From: Rikenellaceae bacterium DTU001
Lineage (GTDB): Bacteria; Bacteroidota; Bacteroidia; Bacteroidales; DTU049
Length of the DNA stretch: 51,434 nt
Reading direction: 5' to 3'
NCBI GenBank assembly: GCA_001512885.1
Contig: LFSZ01000031.1
Coordinates: forward strand, 1-51,434
Made by a program: the position numbers and the translations under genes. Positions 47,157-51,434 of the stretch are shown piece by piece (within the stretch, counting starts at the first letter, position 1; the number at the start of each line of letters is the position of its first letter). The notes below the pieces were generated by a model. That model worked only from the letters and a program-made list of their open reading frames with translations. It had not been told where the DNA came from and did no database searches.

Positions 47157-48277
47157 AATCTTTTCATATAAGTATCCATTGCTTTAATATAATATTGATC
47201 GTAGCTACCTTCTAAAATATGATAACGTATTTCGTTCATTAATCTTATGTAAAATGCTAAATTATGATAAGAAGCTATCATAGGACCTAGCATTTCTCCA
47301 GCAAGGAATAAATGCCTTAGATATGCTTTTGTAGTTGTTTGATCTAATTCTAATGGGCTATTAAGATCTATAGGAGAAAAATCCCTACTCCATTTTTTAT
47401 TTTTTATATTAATAATACCTTGAGATGTAAATAATTGACCATTACGACCATTTCGAGTAGGTATTACACAATCAAACATGTCTACACCTAAAGCTACTGC
47501 TTGCAATATATTGGCTGGAGTCCCAACGCCCATCAAATATCTAGGCTTATTATGTGGTAAAATATTATTTACTATTTTGATCATCTCATACATAATATCA
47601 GCTGGTTCGCCTACGCTTAAACCTCCTATAGCATAGCCTAACGTATCAAATTTACTTACAAATAAGGCTGAAGCTTCTCGTAAATCAGAATAAATACTGC
47701 CTTGAACAATTGGGAATAAAAATTGCATATAACCATACAATGGCGGATTATGCTCCAGATAATCAATGCAACGTTCTAACCACTTATGTGTTAAATTTAA
47801 TGAATTTTTGGCATATTCATAATCTACAGGATATGGAGTACATTCATCGAAAGCCATTATAATATCTGAACCAATATATTGCTGTATTTTCATTACTTTT
47901 TCTGGTGTAAATATGTGCTTACTGCCATCTATATGAGATCGAAACTCTACTCCATCATCATTGATTTTTCTAATATTTGCTAATGAATACACTTGATATC
48001 CACCACTATCACTTAGAATGGGACGTTGCCAGTTAATAAATTTGTGCAAACCGCCTGCTTCATACAGTATATCTATACCAGGTCTTAGGTAGAGATGATA
48101 GGTATTTGCCAAAATTATTTGAACTTTTAAAATGTTTTTTAGATCATCCCACATAATGCCTTTCACTGACCCGACTGTGCCTATCGGCATAAATACTGGT
48201 GTCTGCACATTGCCATGTGGTAATCTCAAAATACCAGCTCTCGCATTACCACATTGTGATATAATTTCAAAATTCAT
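47153..48277 (-). CDS. tgt: queuine tRNA-ribosyltransferase
   Basis: 'GTVGSVKGIMWDDL', 'ANTYHLYLRPG', 'LSDSGGYQVYSLA', 'PRYLMGVGTPANILQAVALGVDMFDCVIPTRNGRNG'. Confidence 0.96.
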   Translation of the reverse strand: MNFEIISQCGNARAGILRLPHGNVQTPVFMPIGTVGSVKGIMWDDLKNILKVQIILANTYHLYLRPGIDILYEAGGLHKFINWQRPILSDSGGYQVYSLANIRKINDDGVEFRSHIDGSKHIFTPEKVMKIQQYIGSDIIMAFDECTPYPVDYEYAKNSLNLTHKWLERCIDYLEHNPPLYGYMQFLFPIVQGSIYSDLREASALFVSKFDTLGYAIGGLSVGEPADIMYEMIKIVNNILPHNKPRYLMGVGTPANILQAVALGVDMFDCVIPTRNGRNGQLFTSQGIINIKNKKWSRDFSPIDLNSPLELDQTTTKAYLRHLFLAGEMLGPMIASYHNLAFYIRLMNEIRYHILEGSYDQYYIKAMDTYMKRL

Positions 48278-48312
48278 TATAATTATTAATAAAAAATTAT
48301 ATTAAAAGTTAG

Positions 48313-48320
48313 CAAAATTA
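48313..48320 (-). promoter_or_regulatory. putative -7 element TAATTTTG upstream of tgt
   Basis: Reverse complement of caaaatta; TAnnTTTG followed by C. Confidence 0.45.
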
Positions 48321-48596
48321 ATAAATATTTAGCTTAATCTAATTAATATTAACCAAATAAATAATTTAGCTTCTAATCTAAAATTTTTTAATCTGTTAAA
48401 TAAATGCTAATCATAAACAATTGAAAAAACAACAATTTACATAATTCAGAATTTAAGGTATTTGAGTTTATTTCGATTTTATATAAAGAGATTAATTGTA
48501 ATTTATTTAAGTTTTTTTCGTAATTTTAATCTATTACTTTCATATTGCATGCTACAAAATACATAATATATGATTGTTCGGAAAAATATTTTTTAG

Positions 48597-48604
48597 TATT
48601 TTTG
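48597..48604 (+). promoter_or_regulatory. putative -7 element TATTTTTG upstream of cinA
   Basis: TAnnTTTG match 26 nt before ATG 48630; a TTG about 20 nt further upstream could be the -33 element. Confidence 0.45.
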
Positions 48605-48629
48605 TTTACATCCTTTTAATGTAATAATT

Positions 48630-49880
48630 ATGAATATAGCAATACTTAGTATAGGAGATGAGATATTAAGAGGTATAATAGATAATAAGAATGCTTCGTA
48701 TATAGCTAATAAATTATTTATGAATGGATTTAATACAAAAACAATAATATCTATTTCTGATAATTTAGATGAAATAGTAGAAACCCTTAATCAATTATCA
48801 AAATCTCATGAAATAATAATTTCTACTGGTGGCTTAGGTCCTACGCCCGATGACAAAACAATAGAAGCAATAGCAAAATGGTCAGAAGTACCTTTAGTAG
48901 AGAATAATAAAGCCAAGCAATTAATTAAAAATCATTATAAAAAACGAAATGTGCAAATCACACAGATGAGAAAAAAAATGTTTCTAATACCTGAAACCTC
49001 TGAATTATTGCCCAATTCTGTAGGTGCAGCTCCTGGCATAAAAATAACTAAAGGCAATACTACATTATTTGCTTTGCCAGGTGTACCACAAGAAGCACAA
49101 GCTATCTTAGATGAAGCAGTTTTGCCTTGGATTATTCAAAATTATTCACCAGTTATATGGACAACAGCATTAACCTTTAGAAATATTCGAGAAAGTGAAT
49201 TAGCCACATATATTGAATCTAAAATTAATGATTTTGATTTATTGACAGTAGCATATTTACCAAGTTTTGGATATGTACGTATATTATTTTCTGCTAATAA
49301 AGATTATACTAATGATAATAGTTTTAATCAATTTTTAAATGATTTGATATTTAAATATCAAGAGTTTTTTGTATATAAAAGTATTGAAAAACCAGAACAA
49401 TATTTACACAAATTAATGTTAAATACAGGTACAACTTTGTGTACTATTGAGAGTTGCACAGGAGGAATAGTAGCTAGTAAGATAGTATCGAATGCTGGCA
49501 GTTCCGAATATTTCAGAGGTTCATTAATATGCTATTCGAATGAGATAAAAGAAAAAATATTAAAAGTACCCAAAGATATTTTAACTACTAAGGGGGCTGT
49601 AAGCGAAGAAACTGTAAAATATATGGCAGAAAATGGTAAAAATTTATTCAACACAGATTATTCTATCGCTATTAGTGGCATCGCCGGTCCCACAGGAGCT
49701 ACACCAGACAAACCTGTAGGCTTGGTTCATTTTGCTATTTCTACGCCATCAAATATTTATTGTTACAAATTTGTATTTCATGGTAATAGGGAAATAAATA
49801 TAGAATCTGCAGCTAATACAGCTTTACTTTTACTAATCCAACATATTGAATTTTTCAAAATAAATTTTATAAAAAATTAA
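48630..49880 (+). CDS. cinA: CinA family competence/damage-inducible protein
   Basis: 'AILSIGDEILRGIIDNKNASYIA', 'ISTGGLGPTPDDKTIEAIA', C-terminal 'CTIESCTGGIVASKIVSNAGSSEYFRGSLICYSNEIKEKIL', 'ISGIAGPTGATPDKPVGLVHF'. Confidence 0.95.
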   Translation: MNIAILSIGDEILRGIIDNKNASYIANKLFMNGFNTKTIISISDNLDEIVETLNQLSKSHEIIISTGGLGPTPDDKTIEAIAKWSEVPLVENNKAKQLIKNHYKKRNVQITQMRKKMFLIPETSELLPNSVGAAPGIKITKGNTTLFALPGVPQEAQAILDEAVLPWIIQNYSPVIWTTALTFRNIRESELATYIESKINDFDLLTVAYLPSFGYVRILFSANKDYTNDNSFNQFLNDLIFKYQEFFVYKSIEKPEQYLHKLMLNTGTTLCTIESCTGGIVASKIVSNAGSSEYFRGSLICYSNEIKEKILKVPKDILTTKGAVSEETVKYMAENGKNLFNTDYSIAISGIAGPTGATPDKPVGLVHFAISTPSNIYCYKFVFHGNREINIESAANTALLLLIQHIEFFKINFIKN

Positions 49881-49891
49881 ATTAAATTTAT

Positions 49892-49899
49892 TATATTTG
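49892..49899 (+). promoter_or_regulatory. putative -7 element TATATTTG upstream of rarA
   Basis: TAnnTTTG followed by C, 15 nt before ATG 49914. Confidence 0.5.
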
Positions 49900-49913
49900 C
49901 ATAATATTGTAAT

Positions 49914-51173
49914 ATGTCTATTCCATTAGCAGAGCAATTAAGACCAAAAAATTGGGATGAGTTTGTAGGACAAGAGCATTTGGTAGGGGCAGATGGCATC
50001 ATTAGAAAACTTTTAAGTTCTAAATCATTACCTTCATTAATCTTGTGGGGGTCGCCCGGCACAGGAAAAACAACTATTGCAGGATTAATAGCAAAAGATT
50101 TACAAGTTCCTTTTTTCAAATTAAATGCCATAGACGCGGGCGTGAAAGATATAAGAAATATAATACAAAAAGCTCAACCATATAAAACAGTTATTTTATT
50201 TTTAGATGAAATACATAGATTTTCTAAATCCCAACAAGATAGCTTATTACATGCAGTAGAAAAAGGAATTATAACTCTGATAGGTGCTACTACTGAAAAT
50301 CCTTCATTTGAGATCATACCACCTCTTTTATCTCGCTGCCAAGTTTATGTACTAAATCCATTAGAAATTTCTGATTTAGATAAATTGTTACAAAGGGCTA
50401 TTGATTTTTACTCATCGAAAAATATAATTATTGAAGTAATTGAAAAAGAAGCTTTATTTACTTATAGTGGTGGAGATGCTAGAAAATTATATAATGTAAT
50501 AGAATTATTAGTAGATAGTAGCAATAGTACAAATCTAGTGATTAGCAATGAAAATGTAGAAGCTATAGTAAAACAAAAATTTTTATTGTACGACAAACAA
50601 GGCGAATATCACTATGATCTTATCTCTGCTTTTATAAAATCTATAAGAAATAGTGATCCTAATGCTGCTATTTATTGGATGGCAAGAATGCTAGAAGGAG
50701 GCGAAGATCCACTATTTATAGCACGTAGAATGATAATATTAGCTTCTGAAGATATAGGACTCGCTAATCCTAATGCATTACTATTAGCTAATGCTTGCTT
50801 CGATGCAGTTCATAAAATTGGTATGCCAGAAGCAAGGATAGTTTTAGCTGAATGCGCTATATATCTCGCTTCATCACCTAAAAGTAATGCTAGCTACTTA
50901 TCCATAGAGAAAGCTATAGAATTTGTTCATAAAACTGGCGATTTGCCAGTGCCGCTTCACCTTAGAAATGCACCTACACAATTTATGCGATCGCTTAATT
51001 ATCACAAAGGTTATTTATACCCCCATGATCATCCTAACCATTTCATCGAGCAAGAGTGTTTGCCAGATGAAATATCTGGGACTTCTTTTTATATACCTGC
51101 TGATAATTCTAAAGAAAATGAACTAAAAAATTACTTAAAAAAACTTTGGAAAAATAAATATAGATTTGAATAA
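49914..51173 (+). CDS. rarA: replication-associated recombination protein A (RarA/MgsA AAA ATPase)
   Basis: 'PLAEQLRPKNWDEFVGQEHLVG', 'LWGSPGTGKTTIAGLIA', 'LFLDEIHRFSKSQQDSLL', 'LIGATTENPSFEI', 'GGEDPLFIARRMIILASEDIGLANP'. Confidence 0.96.
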   Translation: MSIPLAEQLRPKNWDEFVGQEHLVGADGIIRKLLSSKSLPSLILWGSPGTGKTTIAGLIAKDLQVPFFKLNAIDAGVKDIRNIIQKAQPYKTVILFLDEIHRFSKSQQDSLLHAVEKGIITLIGATTENPSFEIIPPLLSRCQVYVLNPLEISDLDKLLQRAIDFYSSKNIIIEVIEKEALFTYSGGDARKLYNVIELLVDSSNSTNLVISNENVEAIVKQKFLLYDKQGEYHYDLISAFIKSIRNSDPNAAIYWMARMLEGGEDPLFIARRMIILASEDIGLANPNALLLANACFDAVHKIGMPEARIVLAECAIYLASSPKSNASYLSIEKAIEFVHKTGDLPVPLHLRNAPTQFMRSLNYHKGYLYPHDHPNHFIEQECLPDEISGTSFYIPADNSKENELKNYLKKLWKNKYRFE

Positions 51174-51395
51174 ATCTCTAACTTAATAATATAAGATTTT
51201 ACTTTTTTTGAATTATAATTTGTAATTCGATTTTTAACATAATGATGCAAGTAAATAATATGTTTTTTTTACCAATACGCAATACTTTAGATTACTATTA
51301 AGTAGCTTAGGATTTTCATAGGGAAAATTTCAATTGTTTAATTTAATATTGGATTAATATAAAATTAATTGTTAATTTTACCAAAATTTATAATT

Positions 51396-51434
51396 ATGAA
51401 AACCATATTAAAAGATCAAGAATTAGAAGACTAC
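51396..51434 (+). CDS. partial CDS at window end (MKTILKDQELEDY...)
   Basis: ATG at 51396 open to the window edge after a long AT-rich leader. Confidence 0.4.
   Translation, partial: MKTILKDQELEDY

Overview
This ~51 kb AT-rich window is largely a Bacteroidota-type chromosomal backbone. Markers for that assignment are TAnnTTTG -7 promoter motifs, T9SS/gliding proteins (PorP/SprF, a GldJ/GldK-family lipoprotein, DUF4835/PorD-like), CHU_C-type T9SS cargo C-termini and a Bacteroidota-type RpoZ. Recognisable blocks are: (1) an HhH/beta-barrel protein, a PorV/PorQ-like protein and purE; (2) a methylmalonyl-CoA decarboxylase/epimerase cluster (mce, carboxyltransferase, LTD-OadG, BCCP, OadB); (3) rpsA; (4) a frame-disrupted YgjP-like metallopeptidase; (5) an IS1595-like transposase with candidate TIRs; (6) trxA, T9SS cargo, a polyprenyl synthase, a baeRF-like protein, a PduO-type adenosyltransferase and an ABC ATPase; (7) bamD-rpoZ-coaBC-DUF4835; (8) porP/sprF-gldJ and an orphan NtrC-like regulator; (9) pyrC/DPM1-like GT facing wzc-rfbC, then an MCE protein; (10) an ECF sigma factor and large multi-domain T9SS cargos; (11) lptF/G-tgt, cinA and rarA. 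I saw no CRISPR, prophage, rRNA or tRNA genes and no clear defence island. I did not find a convincing new multi-gene system. The points most worth a second look are small-scale: the T10 frame disruption in the metallopeptidase, a ~249 bp MITE-like element with 23-bp terminal inverted repeats and internal CACAAAG repeats, the strong Shine-Dalgarno plus overlapping 4-codon mini-ORF at rpsA, the HhH/beta-barrel fusion, the HTH-less NtrC-like regulator with GAFTSA, and the baeRF-like protein. All family calls come from reading the sequence; no database search was run.
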